A DNA stretch of 57,470 nt from a bacterium. Lineage in GTDB: Bacteria > UBP15 > UBA6099. Location: assembly GCA_029564595.1 (NCBI GenBank), contig JAKQPS010000158.1, forward strand, positions 1 to 57,470. The letters run 5' to 3'. Position 1 is the stretch's first letter; each line of letters begins with the position of its first letter. Shown piece after piece: positions 25,223-33,481 of the stretch. The position numbers and the translations under genes were made by a program. The notes beneath the pieces were generated by a model. That model had not been told where the DNA came from. It did not search any database and was given only the letters and a program-made list of their open reading frames with translations.

Positions 25223-27795
25223 GCCGACCTCATTGTGAAGACAGAATAGCTCGCATACGCGAGAGATACCGGATGGAAACCCCTTTCATATCCATCCAGA
25301 GGGCGCGGTTATACACGGAAAGCCGCAGGGAGACCGACCGCGAGAAAATATCCGCAGGGTCGCGCGTCGCTCTCGCAATGAAAAACGTCTTCGAAAAAAT
25401 GGACATCCACGTGGACGAGGCGGACAGGATCGCCGGCGCGTGGACTGAGAACTACGTAGGCATTCCGATTGACATCGAGCGCGGTCTTTTCAATCAGACT
25501 CTTGAAGTGGAGCTTGACGCGGCGGAGATGGCGAAACGGAAGGTGGAATCGGCGCTGAAGTTTGCCCGTTTCGCGGCGCGCAACTATTCCATCCCGGATA
25601 TGGTCGGCGTGGTGGTTTCCGCCTCGAAGTTCGACGTTCCTCCGCCTTCTCTCGGGAGCGCCACGATAGACAAACGCAGGGTAAACCCGTACAGGATACG
25701 AAGCGCAGACAGAATAGAATTGCTGGAAGACATACTTCCTTACTGGCGAGGCAAGACTGCCGCCGACATAGTGAGGCGGGATGTGGCCGCGCTGCGTCTT
25801 TGTCCGGATAGCTTTTCAGAGTTCATCGATGCTTTGCCGGCCACCGCGCGGGAAGTCACGATAATCTCGCCCGCCGCCGCTATCGGGACATGGCAGGGGC
25901 ATCTCATTCTCGATTATGAGACGGCGATGTCGCGCGGGCTGCTGGCGATGAGGGAGGACGTCGAAGACAGAATGCGCCGCGCGGCAAACGGTTCGGTGAA
26001 CGCGGCGGATTTTCTTAGAGCGGCAAAGACCGCGCTCGACGGGGCGGTGGCGTTCGCAGAAAGGCTTTCCGCCGCCGTAGAAGCGGCGCTGAACCGGGCC
26101 GGCGCTTCCGGAGACGCGCGGGGGCGCGCTTTTCTCTCGCAATCGCTGGCCGACTGCAGGGTTGCGCCGCTTCATCCCGCTCGTTCGTTCAGGCAGGCGG
26201 TTCAGTCGTTCTGGACTCTGAAGAACATTTCCGACCTCGCTATGCCGTTCAACGTTCACGCGCCGGGACGTCTGGACCAGATTTTTCTGCCGTATTTCAA
26301 AAGAGACATCGAGCGGGGCGAGATAAGCGGCGATGAGGCGCGAGAAATTCTGGAAGAGCTTTTCCTGAAAGTGATGAGCCACAACATGCGGCCGGGATCC
26401 AGCTTGACGGCGGAGTTCACTCAAAGATACGAAGGATCCGAGCCTGTGACTCTCGGCGGGCTGACTAGAAGCGGCGAAGACGCGACGAACGAGCTTACTT
26501 ACATAATGCTGGAAGCCGCCGAACGCTCGAAGGCTTCTCTCAACTTCGTGGTCAGGCTTCACCCCCGGTCTCCTGAAAAACTCTGCCGCGAAACGGCGAA
26601 TATTCATTCAAGATGCGTTTCCAGCGTGTCGATGATGAACGACGAGATCTGCTTCGCGGCAATGGCAAAGAGCGGGTTTTCCGAGGAGGACGCGAACGAC
26701 TACGCGATAACCGGGTGCGTTGACATGGCGGTCGCCGGCAGGACGGGAGGGGAGGGCTTCTCGTCGATACTGTTGTGCCGCGCGCTCGACATGGCGTTGC
26801 GCAATGGCGACACAAAGACGGCCGCGGGCATTGTCAAAGGCGCGGGCTTGAGGACGGGCGCGCCGGGTTCGTTCAAATCATTCGAACAGTTGCTCGGCGC
26901 TTTTTTCGCTCAACTCGACAACGAAATCGTCAAGATCGCCGCCGCCGCCCGCGCCCGAGACGCTGTTTATGCCCGAATCCTGCCCGCTCCAAACATCTCG
27001 CTGTTCCTGAAAGGAACCCTCGACTCGATGAAAGACATGACGGAAGGCGGGGCGGACGGCGGCGTCGAGGGCGTTCTGCTCATGAGCAGCGTCGCGAATG
27101 TCACAGATTCTCTTTTCACCATTAAGAAGCTTGTGTTCGAGCGCGGGCTTTTCTCTCTTTCGCGCCTGATTAGGGCGATGGACGACAACTTCAAGGGGCA
27201 TCGGCGCGTGAGGACGGCTGTTCTGTCGCTTCCCGGAAAATGGGGCAACGGAAACCCGGAGTCGGACGACATAGCCCGGAGCGTGACAAACCATATATTC
27301 GGGGAACTGAAAAAGCACAAAACATACAAGGGCGGTTTCCTTGCTCCTTTCATCAACAGCATGACTGCGCACACGATAGACGGCAGGATGTCGCTTGCCA
27401 CGCCTGACGGACGCCGCGCCGGGATGCCTTTCGCCGCGAGTTGCAATCCGTACAATGTGGAGAAGAACGGCCCGACTGGCGTCCTGAAATCCATCGCCGC
27501 CATCGATTTCACAGAAGTCCTCGGATGCGCGGCGAACATCAGGCTTCATCCTTCGGCCATCGGCGGTTCGGACGAGACGCGGGATAAATGGATTTCCCTC
27601 ATAAAGACATATTTCAGGCTCGGAGGAGAGCAGCTTCAACCCACCGTCGCTTCCGCCGAGATGCTGCGCCGCGCTCAGAAAAATCCCGGCGCGCACAGGG
27701 ACATTATTGTGAAGGTCGGCGGATACAGCGCTTATTTCACCGAGCTTGGACGAGAGATTCAGAATGAGATTATCTCGCGCTCGGAACATTCATGA
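25219..27795 (+). CDS. Glycyl radical enzyme with a GCVD catalytic loop
   Basis: 858 residues, normal for PFL/glycerol-dehydratase-type enzymes. Visible blocks: PGRLDQIFLPYFKRDIERG, EPVTLGGLTRSGEDATNELTYIMLEA, SMMNDEI, the catalytic loop ITGCVDMAVAGRTGGEG (Cys500), GNGNPESDD, ATPDGRRAGMPFA, and the C-terminal radical loop VKVGGYSAYFTELG (Gly835). Two departures from the family: Asp502 stands where eliminases and decarboxylases have Glu (GCVE), and Lys replaces the usual Arg before the radical glycine. It is not a pyruvate formate-lyase, which has CC. The operon is regulator, enzyme, activase, so it is a complete inducible unit. Substrate not predictable from the sequence. Confidence 0.9.
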   Translation: MSRPHCEDRIARIRERYRMETPFISIQRARLYTESRRETDREKISAGSRVALAMKNVFEKMDIHVDEADRIAGAWTENYVGIPIDIERGLFNQTLEVELDAAEMAKRKVESALKFARFAARNYSIPDMVGVVVSASKFDVPPPSLGSATIDKRRVNPYRIRSADRIELLEDILPYWRGKTAADIVRRDVAALRLCPDSFSEFIDALPATAREVTIISPAAAIGTWQGHLILDYETAMSRGLLAMREDVEDRMRRAANGSVNAADFLRAAKTALDGAVAFAERLSAAVEAALNRAGASGDARGRAFLSQSLADCRVAPLHPARSFRQAVQSFWTLKNISDLAMPFNVHAPGRLDQIFLPYFKRDIERGEISGDEAREILEELFLKVMSHNMRPGSSLTAEFTQRYEGSEPVTLGGLTRSGEDATNELTYIMLEAAERSKASLNFVVRLHPRSPEKLCRETANIHSRCVSSVSMMNDEICFAAMAKSGFSEEDANDYAITGCVDMAVAGRTGGEGFSSILLCRALDMALRNGDTKTAAGIVKGAGLRTGAPGSFKSFEQLLGAFFAQLDNEIVKIAAAARARDAVYARILPAPNISLFLKGTLDSMKDMTEGGADGGVEGVLLMSSVANVTDSLFTIKKLVFERGLFSLSRLIRAMDDNFKGHRRVRTAVLSLPGKWGNGNPESDDIARSVTNHIFGELKKHKTYKGGFLAPFINSMTAHTIDGRMSLATPDGRRAGMPFAASCNPYNVEKNGPTGVLKSIAAIDFTEVLGCAANIRLHPSAIGGSDETRDKWISLIKTYFRLGGEQLQPTVASAEMLRRAQKNPGAHRDIIVKVGGYSAYFTELGREIQNEIISRSEHS

Positions 27796-27808
27796 GGCGG
27801 AGTTGAGA

Positions 27809-28738
27809 ATGAAGGACGGCGGAGCGGAAACAAAAGGTTTGATATTCGACATACAGAGGTACGCGCTCTACGACGGGCCGGGCATAAGGACGACGGTGTT
27901 CCTGAAGGGATGCCCGCTGAAGTGCGCGTGGTGTCACAACCCGGAATCGCAGGCGGCGAGGGCGGAGGCGTCATATTTCGGCGAGAAGTGCGCCGCGTGC
28001 GGCGCGTGCGTGAAGGCTTGCGCGGCGGGCGCGCTAGCGATGAAAAAACGCGCCGTCGTCAGAGACCCGCGAAAGTGCTCGGCGTGCGGAGCCTGCGCGG
28101 CGGCCTGCGAAACCGGCGCTATGGAAATCATCGGAAGAGTCGCCACAGTGGCGGAAATTGCCGACGCGGTCGAGGCGGACAAGCCGTTCTATGAGGAGTC
28201 CGGCGGCGGCGCCACTGTGTCGGGCGGCGAGCCGACCGCTCAACCGAATTTCCTGTTCGCCCTCTTAGAAGAATTCAGAAAAAGGGGCATTCACTCGGCT
28301 GTCGAAACCTGCGGCGCGTTCAACAACTCTCTGGTCTCCCGCCTTGCCGAGCTTGCCGACCTCGTTCTCTTCGATATAAAACATCCCGATCCCGGCATTC
28401 TCAAGGAGCTTACAGGCGCGAACCTCGAAGTCGTTGAGAGGAACCTATCAAATCTGATTCAATTAAAAGGCGAAAGCGGCTTGATAGCGCGCGTCCCTCT
28501 CATCCCCGGAGCCAACACGGACGAAACATCCATAGAAGGAATCGCCGAATTGCTGAAAAGCAACAGTTATCGCGGGCTGGTTCACCTTATGCCCTACAAC
28601 AGCATGGCGGCGACGAAGTGGCTGAAGATAGGCAGAGGCGGAGAATACCGCAACTTCGGCGCGCTGGAAGAAGACGCGATTTCAAGGATTGTGAACCAAT
28701 TGAGCGAAGCGGGTTTCAAAACATTCATTAACAGATGA
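27809..28738 (+). CDS. Glycyl radical enzyme activase (radical SAM, PFL-activase family)
   Basis: 309 residues from ATG 27809, with GCGGAG six bases before it; it begins 13 bases after the enzyme's stop. The radical SAM motif is CPLKCAWC. Between it and the SAM-binding GGEPT box lie two extra ferredoxin-like clusters, CAACGACVKAC and CSACGACAAAC, which mark activases of glycerol dehydratase, choline lyase, decarboxylase and succinate synthase enzymes but are absent from the pyruvate formate-lyase activase. It abstracts hydrogen from the enzyme's C-terminal glycine. It may serve the first glycyl radical enzyme as well. Confidence 0.94.
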   Translation: MKDGGAETKGLIFDIQRYALYDGPGIRTTVFLKGCPLKCAWCHNPESQAARAEASYFGEKCAACGACVKACAAGALAMKKRAVVRDPRKCSACGACAAACETGAMEIIGRVATVAEIADAVEADKPFYEESGGGATVSGGEPTAQPNFLFALLEEFRKRGIHSAVETCGAFNNSLVSRLAELADLVLFDIKHPDPGILKELTGANLEVVERNLSNLIQLKGESGLIARVPLIPGANTDETSIEGIAELLKSNSYRGLVHLMPYNSMAATKWLKIGRGGEYRNFGALEEDAISRIVNQLSEAGFKTFINR

Positions 28739-28806
28739 CGCGAGCGACTGAGCGGAAGTTTCGGCATGAATCGTCGCTTCGACTTGAATTGATATCGTTT
28801 TCGCAT

Positions 28807-28834
28807 TTGATTTCTTGTATCCTGCCGTTAAAAT
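28807..28834 (+). promoter_or_regulatory. Sigma-70-like promoter for the secreted C-x6-C protein
   Basis: TTGATT, 16 bases, TAAAAT, ending 25 bases before the start codon; a GGAGGG ribosome site (28849-28854) follows. Confidence 0.5.
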
Positions 28835-28859
28835 AAATATATATGCGCGGAGGGAAACA

Positions 28860-29492
28860 ATGAAAACGGCATCGATTATTAGACTGTTCCTAACTTCGGC
28901 GGCGATTGCAGTCGCGGTAATAACGACAGGCGCGTCTGCGTTTGCCGAGACAGCCGCAGCCCCCGGACAGTGCGTCCCGCCGACGGAAAACCAGATCAGG
29001 GAGAGGGTTCCCGGCGACAGAAGCGCTCCCGTTGCACAGCCGAAGATGGAATACTGCTCTGAATTTCCTCAAAAGTGTCGTCCGTGGACGGGAATGCCCG
29101 ACCCCTCGAAATCAAAAGAAGAATCAGCGAAGAATTCTCCTTCCATTTCCGAACCTGACAAGGTTGCGCCGGAATCTAAGGAGGAAAATGTCACAGATTC
29201 AAAAGAGAAGGATAAAAAAGAGGCGAATAAGAAAGATAAATCAGTAGAGAAGAAGGCCGAGGCCGTGGCTCCGAAACCTTTCAAGCAGGACCCCGAAATC
29301 ACGAACTTCTGTTTTCTCAATCCGCACTATTGCAGGCCGGTGGAGCCGCCGGCGGGATATGTTCCTCCTGAAAAAACGCCGACCCCGATAGACCACATTC
29401 TCAATATCTGCAAACGCGACGCCGAGCAATGTCTTTGGCTTCCGGAAGAAAAGAAAGAAGAAAAACCCGCGCAAGAAGCTAAGAAAGACTGA
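28860..29492 (+). CDS. Secreted protein with three C-x6-C motifs and a charged linker
   Basis: 210 residues from ATG 28860 (GGAGGG at good spacing). It has a signal peptide (ASIIRLFLTSAAIAVAVITTGASAFAE). Three short cysteine units recur: YCSEFPQKCRPW, FCFLNPHYCRPV and ICKRDAEQCLWL, each C-x6-C. The first is separated from the other two by a long Lys/Glu/Ser segment of low complexity (about residues 85-135), and the C-terminus is again Lys/Glu-rich. No known family comes to mind. The regular pairs suggest three small disulfide-closed loops or metal/peptide-binding knots on a flexible stalk. Single-gene unit with its own promoter and terminator. Confidence 0.7.
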   Translation: MKTASIIRLFLTSAAIAVAVITTGASAFAETAAAPGQCVPPTENQIRERVPGDRSAPVAQPKMEYCSEFPQKCRPWTGMPDPSKSKEESAKNSPSISEPDKVAPESKEENVTDSKEKDKKEANKKDKSVEKKAEAVAPKPFKQDPEITNFCFLNPHYCRPVEPPAGYVPPEKTPTPIDHILNICKRDAEQCLWLPEEKKEEKPAQEAKKD

Positions 29493-29537
29493 AACCGAAA
29501 AATCGTTTGGAATTGTTTTCGCCCAATCGCCGAAGGT

Positions 29538-29560
29538 AAAAACCTTTCTACCGGTTTTTT
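29538..29560. terminator. Bidirectional terminator hairpin
   Basis: AAAAACC-TTTCTACC-GGTTTTTT: a 7-bp stem whose A and T arms give a U-run in both directions. It lies between convergent genes ending at 29492 and 29565. Confidence 0.6.
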
Positions 29561-29564
29561 CGGG

Positions 29565-31562
29565 TTAATATCTGCTTTTAACTTCGATTATCTGGTAGGG
29601 GCGGGGTTGAGCGTAGACGCTGGTTTCGTTGCTGACGTATGTGATTTTGTTTTTATCCGAATCTATAACGCGGGCTGAAACGGGAACGGGGAACCGGAGG
29701 GCTATCTGGTCCGGCAGCTTAGTGTCCGACAGCAGGTTCACGATATGGAAAATTGACGATGTTCCTTTTTTCCATTCTTGGACGTGTATGTAGGCGGGGG
29801 ACTCGATTACGACATCTGGAGGGAACGCTTTCAAAGCGTTTGAAACTGCGTCGTAGAGGATTTTCCAGTTTTTCGGCGGGGGGCACAGGGCGCTCATGGA
29901 TTGAGAGCAAAGGAAGGGAAACGCGGGCAGCCCGGCCCTTCGGCTTAGTGGAAACCCTCCGAAAATATCCGCTTCTCCAGAGAGGCGGGCGAGAAGCGCG
30001 CGCCCCGCGCGGCCCTTGGACATGCGCTCCCAGCGGCTTAATTCAACATCCATGAATGAAGGGTCGATTTCAGAGACGTCCGCGCCAGAAGCGCATTCCG
30101 GTATTCCTCCGTTGCAAATCAAACGCTTGCCATTGAAGAGGGAAACGAGGTCGAGTCCGGCGGCGTCTTCGAGCGCGGCGGGGGAGGGCGATATGACGAC
30201 ATGGACGCCCTCCAGCGCGCCGGGGTCTCCGATGCGCGACGCGTCAATCGGCAGAACCGGAATCTGCGTTTCAGTCAGAGTGTGAAATATACGGAAAAAA
30301 GATTGAACGAAAGAAGGCGCGGCTTCGACGGCTTTGAGAGAGCACAGAACCGCGACTCTTGCCACAGGCGCTGCATCTTCGAAAACGTCGGCATTCTTGT
30401 CGATGAAGTTGTAAATGGCGGCGAGCGCATCCCGCCTGTCCGCGAAAGCGGGGTCGGCGATGGAGCAGCCGATGTTGTCGGAATACGGATCGTCGCGATA
30501 TTCAGAGGCGCGGATTAGAGCCGAAGCGCCGCAGGCGGACGCGGCGGCGACTGTGGCGGCCGCCCTCTCGGCGGGAGCCGGGATGTCGGGCGCGGGGCCG
30601 AACGGATATGCGAGCGAAGCGACGAGCGTTCCGCGCGAGCAAGCCTGCAGCGCGCGGATGCCCGGCGATTCGTAAAACAATCCTTCGCGCCCGAATGTTA
30701 TGTGCGAATGTCTTTCGACGCAGCAGATGTCCGGTTTAGACAACGCCCATGCGGGGTCCAGCCCGAATAGCGGCTGAGATGGCAGGTGGGCGATGTGAGG
30801 AGCGACGACACCGAATAGCGCGGCGGGGTCGGCTGTTTTGACGGCGCACATAGTCGAATCCAGCGCTGAGGAGACCACGCCCGCCCTCCACTTGGAATAA
30901 ATCTCGAAACGGTCGTCCGAGAGCGACGGTTTCGCCGGTATCGGAAAAGGTTTTGACCCGGATTCTTCGAGATGTCTCCTGAAAGCCGCGCGGCATGCCG
31001 GGCAGTGGCAGCCGGCCGCGCCCGCCAGAGCGTCTCCGATGATAATCGGCGCGGAACCGAAACATGGAAAATCCATAAAAACCCCGGAAGCTCCCGCGGA
31101 GAGAGCCTCTGTCGCGTTGACTGTCAGGATTTCAATCCATTCCTCGGAAGCCCAGCATGAGAGAGAGCGGCGGCCCGCTCGCGAATACATAGCGTGTTTG
31201 CCGTTGGGCAACCTTGCCGCCCATGGAGCGCTCTTGAAACTGTCCCGGCGCGCGTATGAGGAGGATACGACAAGCGCTATCGTCTCGATTCCGGCGGCAG
31301 CCGCCGATTCAGCGAAAGCAGCGAACGAATCCTTTTGCGCGCCCGACGATTCCGGAGGCTGTCCGAGAAAATAAGGATATACCGCGAAATTGAAGTTCGC
31401 TTCTGCCAGAGCCTCGACGCGAGCCGCGTCTCCGGCGAACGAAAACGCCGATTCATTAATGTTTTGAGGCGCAAACAGCTTTTTCACGAATTCAAGACAG
31501 CCGGGGCCGCCCGCGACATAAGCCGCGCGAAAACCGTCGAATGTCAATCCCGATCCGCTCAT
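29565..31562 (-). CDS. Putative glycoside hydrolase of the GHL6 / GH42-like barrel type
   Basis: 665 residues, no signal peptide. It has the look of a TIM-barrel sugar hydrolase followed by a glutamine-amidotransferase-like trimerisation domain, as in beta-galactosidase-type families. Seen: GASGVFMDFPCFG (Asp at a strand end), then CHCPACRAAFRRHLEE, a Cys-rich motif found after that Asp in hypothetical glycosyl hydrolase 6 proteins. A later part (EGVHVVISPSPAALEDAAGLDLVSLFNGKRLICNGG) resembles the amidotransferase-like domain, and the end is a small beta domain. I cannot assign both catalytic acids, so the enzymatic call is tentative. It diverges from the gene at 31727. Confidence 0.5.
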   Translation of the reverse strand: MSGSGLTFDGFRAAYVAGGPGCLEFVKKLFAPQNINESAFSFAGDAARVEALAEANFNFAVYPYFLGQPPESSGAQKDSFAAFAESAAAAGIETIALVVSSSYARRDSFKSAPWAARLPNGKHAMYSRAGRRSLSCWASEEWIEILTVNATEALSAGASGVFMDFPCFGSAPIIIGDALAGAAGCHCPACRAAFRRHLEESGSKPFPIPAKPSLSDDRFEIYSKWRAGVVSSALDSTMCAVKTADPAALFGVVAPHIAHLPSQPLFGLDPAWALSKPDICCVERHSHITFGREGLFYESPGIRALQACSRGTLVASLAYPFGPAPDIPAPAERAAATVAAASACGASALIRASEYRDDPYSDNIGCSIADPAFADRRDALAAIYNFIDKNADVFEDAAPVARVAVLCSLKAVEAAPSFVQSFFRIFHTLTETQIPVLPIDASRIGDPGALEGVHVVISPSPAALEDAAGLDLVSLFNGKRLICNGGIPECASGADVSEIDPSFMDVELSRWERMSKGRAGRALLARLSGEADIFGGFPLSRRAGLPAFPFLCSQSMSALCPPPKNWKILYDAVSNALKAFPPDVVIESPAYIHVQEWKKGTSSIFHIVNLLSDTKLPDQIALRFPVPVSARVIDSDKNKITYVSNETSVYAQPRPYQIIEVKSRY

Positions 31563-31658
31563 CGTCTTTTTATTATACAGTCCGGCTCAACAATGCAAAC
31601 CAGTTTTTAAATATCAGGGGTTGTTATGAAATGGCCGGAGGGCAACTTTTCATTTTTT

Positions 31659-31687
31659 TTGCGGACGAACGCGAAAACTCCTATAAT
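31659..31687 (+). promoter_or_regulatory. Promoter for the C45-type hydrolase
   Basis: TTGCGG, 17 bases, and a perfect TATAAT. On the opposite strand a TGTATAAT at about 31570-31577 may serve the divergent glycosidase gene. Confidence 0.5.
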
Positions 31688-31726
31688 AACGGGAATCGAA
31701 AGAGGAAACGCGGAGGGCAAATCAGG

Positions 31727-33439
31727 ATGACGGAAGGCGACATGAAGATAGGAATGCCGGCGGAATCCGGCGGCGGCAGGCTGGACAGAATCAAAGGCAT
31801 TTATCTGATGTCTCTGAAAGGCTCATACGAGGCTATGGGCGAACAGATGTTCGACCTTTCGTCGGGCATAGTGGGCGACGCGATGATAGCGTACTACCGG
31901 AATCTGCCGGAAAGGCTCATCGCGCACAGTTTCGCGGCGGACATATCGAAATCGCTGCCGCCGATGGTTTCAGGCGCGCTGTATTCCCTCTTCAATAGGT
32001 TTGCCTCCGACAAGGGCAACAGGTTCGACGGTTTTCTTAGGGCGTACGCGGCGAAAGCGGGAATACCGCCGCGAGAGGCCGCAAATTTCACCCTCTTCGC
32101 CGATTCTTTGCACTACCTTGCGGGCAGGTCGTTCGCGCCAATGGCCATGCCGGGGTGTTCGGGATTCTTCGCGCGCGGCAGCGCAACCGCCGGCGGCCGC
32201 TGCATCGTGGGCAGGAACTTCGACTTTTTCGGACGCGGCCTCTGGGACAAACACCAAACGGTACTCGTTCTCAATCCCGATGACGCGCAGTCTTATATCT
32301 GGCTCGGAGCATTAGGCATTCCGTTCGGCGCGTTCGGCATAAACAGCGCCGGAATAGCCGTTCTGCCGTTCACCAACTTCACGAAGGACGTGACGGTGCG
32401 CGGCAGGCTGTTGTACCCGATGATAATCGAGATAATGGAGACGGCGCAAAGGCTGGACGACGTCGTGAACATAATATCGCGCGGCAAGCGGACGGTGGGG
32501 CTGTCGTTTCTGGTGGTTGACTCGCGCGCGCGCGACGCCCGCGTGGTCGGGTTCTCCTCAAACCGCTTCGAGACCCTCGACCCCAAAGACGACGCGCTGG
32601 CCCGCACCAACCATTACATCACCGATCAGATGAAAGAGAAAGAGACGGCCCCGACCGCGTGGAAGAGGCACAGCAACGCGCGGCTGTCGCGCATATATGA
32701 CATACTGCAGGAAAAGCGCGGCTCTCTGACTCCGGAGGACGCCGTCTCAATAATGAGCGACAACACAGATCCGTTCGAACATCGCAAGCGCGTCGTCGGC
32801 GATATCGTGGCCGCATCCAACAACGCCAATTCTCTCGTCTATCTTCCAGACGAAGACGAGATATACATCGCGAGCGGAAGGTTCCCGGTTTGCCATAGCG
32901 AGAAATATCTCGGATTCCGTTTGAGCGCGCTTTTTGCTGGAGACGCCGCAGCCGCTCCTCTGGAAAAAGACCTGCCCGGCGGGGGACAGCTGAACGAGAC
33001 GGAAAAAGAAGCCCTCGAGCTTTATGAAGACGCGTGGACGAAATATCTCGATTTGTTCGACACCCCGGAAGCGGTGAAATCTCTTCGCCGCGCCGCCGAA
33101 ATTCTTCCAGACGAACCTATCTTCCACCGCGTCGCGGGGATTCTGCTTCTGAAAAAGGGCGAATTCAAGGAAGCGCTCGCGCATCTGGAAATTAACGCCG
33201 CGCCGAACTACAGGCAGAACAAGCTCAAGGCCGAATCGAGGCTATGGGCTGGAAGATGCTACGATCTGCTCGGCATTCGCGACAAGGCTCTCGAATATTA
33301 CAAATTCGCGCTCGCGCTGGACGACCCGGAAATCACGCCCTCTGTCAGGCGAGCGATCGACCGTCCGTACAGGAAGAAAGAACTTAACAACGTCGAGGTC
33401 GAATTCGTCACGGGCGGAGCCATCGCGAAGTACCATTGA
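31727..33439 (+). CDS. C45-type Ntn hydrolase (acyltransferase/amidase-like) with C-terminal TPRs
   Basis: 570 residues from ATG 31727 (GGAGGG upstream). Residues about 20-420 match the C45 / phospholipase-B-like Ntn-hydrolase fold: GSYEAMGEQMFDL at the start, then the nucleophile block GCSGFFARGSATAGGRCIVGRNFDF with candidate nucleophile Cys144, and GINSAGIAVLPFTN. Related enzymes cleave or transfer acyl groups on amides (isopenicillin acyltransferase, bile-salt-type amidases). In self-processing members the Cys becomes N-terminal after cleavage; whether that happens here is unknown. Residues about 425-550 are tetratricopeptide repeats (LLLKKGEFKEALAHLEINAAPN, AGRCYDLLGIRDKALEYYKFALAL), an unusual addition. 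No signal peptide. Confidence 0.7.
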   Translation: MTEGDMKIGMPAESGGGRLDRIKGIYLMSLKGSYEAMGEQMFDLSSGIVGDAMIAYYRNLPERLIAHSFAADISKSLPPMVSGALYSLFNRFASDKGNRFDGFLRAYAAKAGIPPREAANFTLFADSLHYLAGRSFAPMAMPGCSGFFARGSATAGGRCIVGRNFDFFGRGLWDKHQTVLVLNPDDAQSYIWLGALGIPFGAFGINSAGIAVLPFTNFTKDVTVRGRLLYPMIIEIMETAQRLDDVVNIISRGKRTVGLSFLVVDSRARDARVVGFSSNRFETLDPKDDALARTNHYITDQMKEKETAPTAWKRHSNARLSRIYDILQEKRGSLTPEDAVSIMSDNTDPFEHRKRVVGDIVAASNNANSLVYLPDEDEIYIASGRFPVCHSEKYLGFRLSALFAGDAAAAPLEKDLPGGGQLNETEKEALELYEDAWTKYLDLFDTPEAVKSLRRAAEILPDEPIFHRVAGILLLKKGEFKEALAHLEINAAPNYRQNKLKAESRLWAGRCYDLLGIRDKALEYYKFALALDDPEITPSVRRAIDRPYRKKELNNVEVEFVTGGAIAKYH

Positions 33440-33481
33440 CGCTCGCGTTGGTATTTTCTGAACGGCGATGCGTGTCCGGCT

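Noticed and set aside
25219-27795. Pyruvate formate-lyase (pflB)
   Set aside because: No adjacent Cys-Cys in the active loop, and the activase has two extra ferredoxin clusters; belongs with eliminase/decarboxylase-type enzymes.
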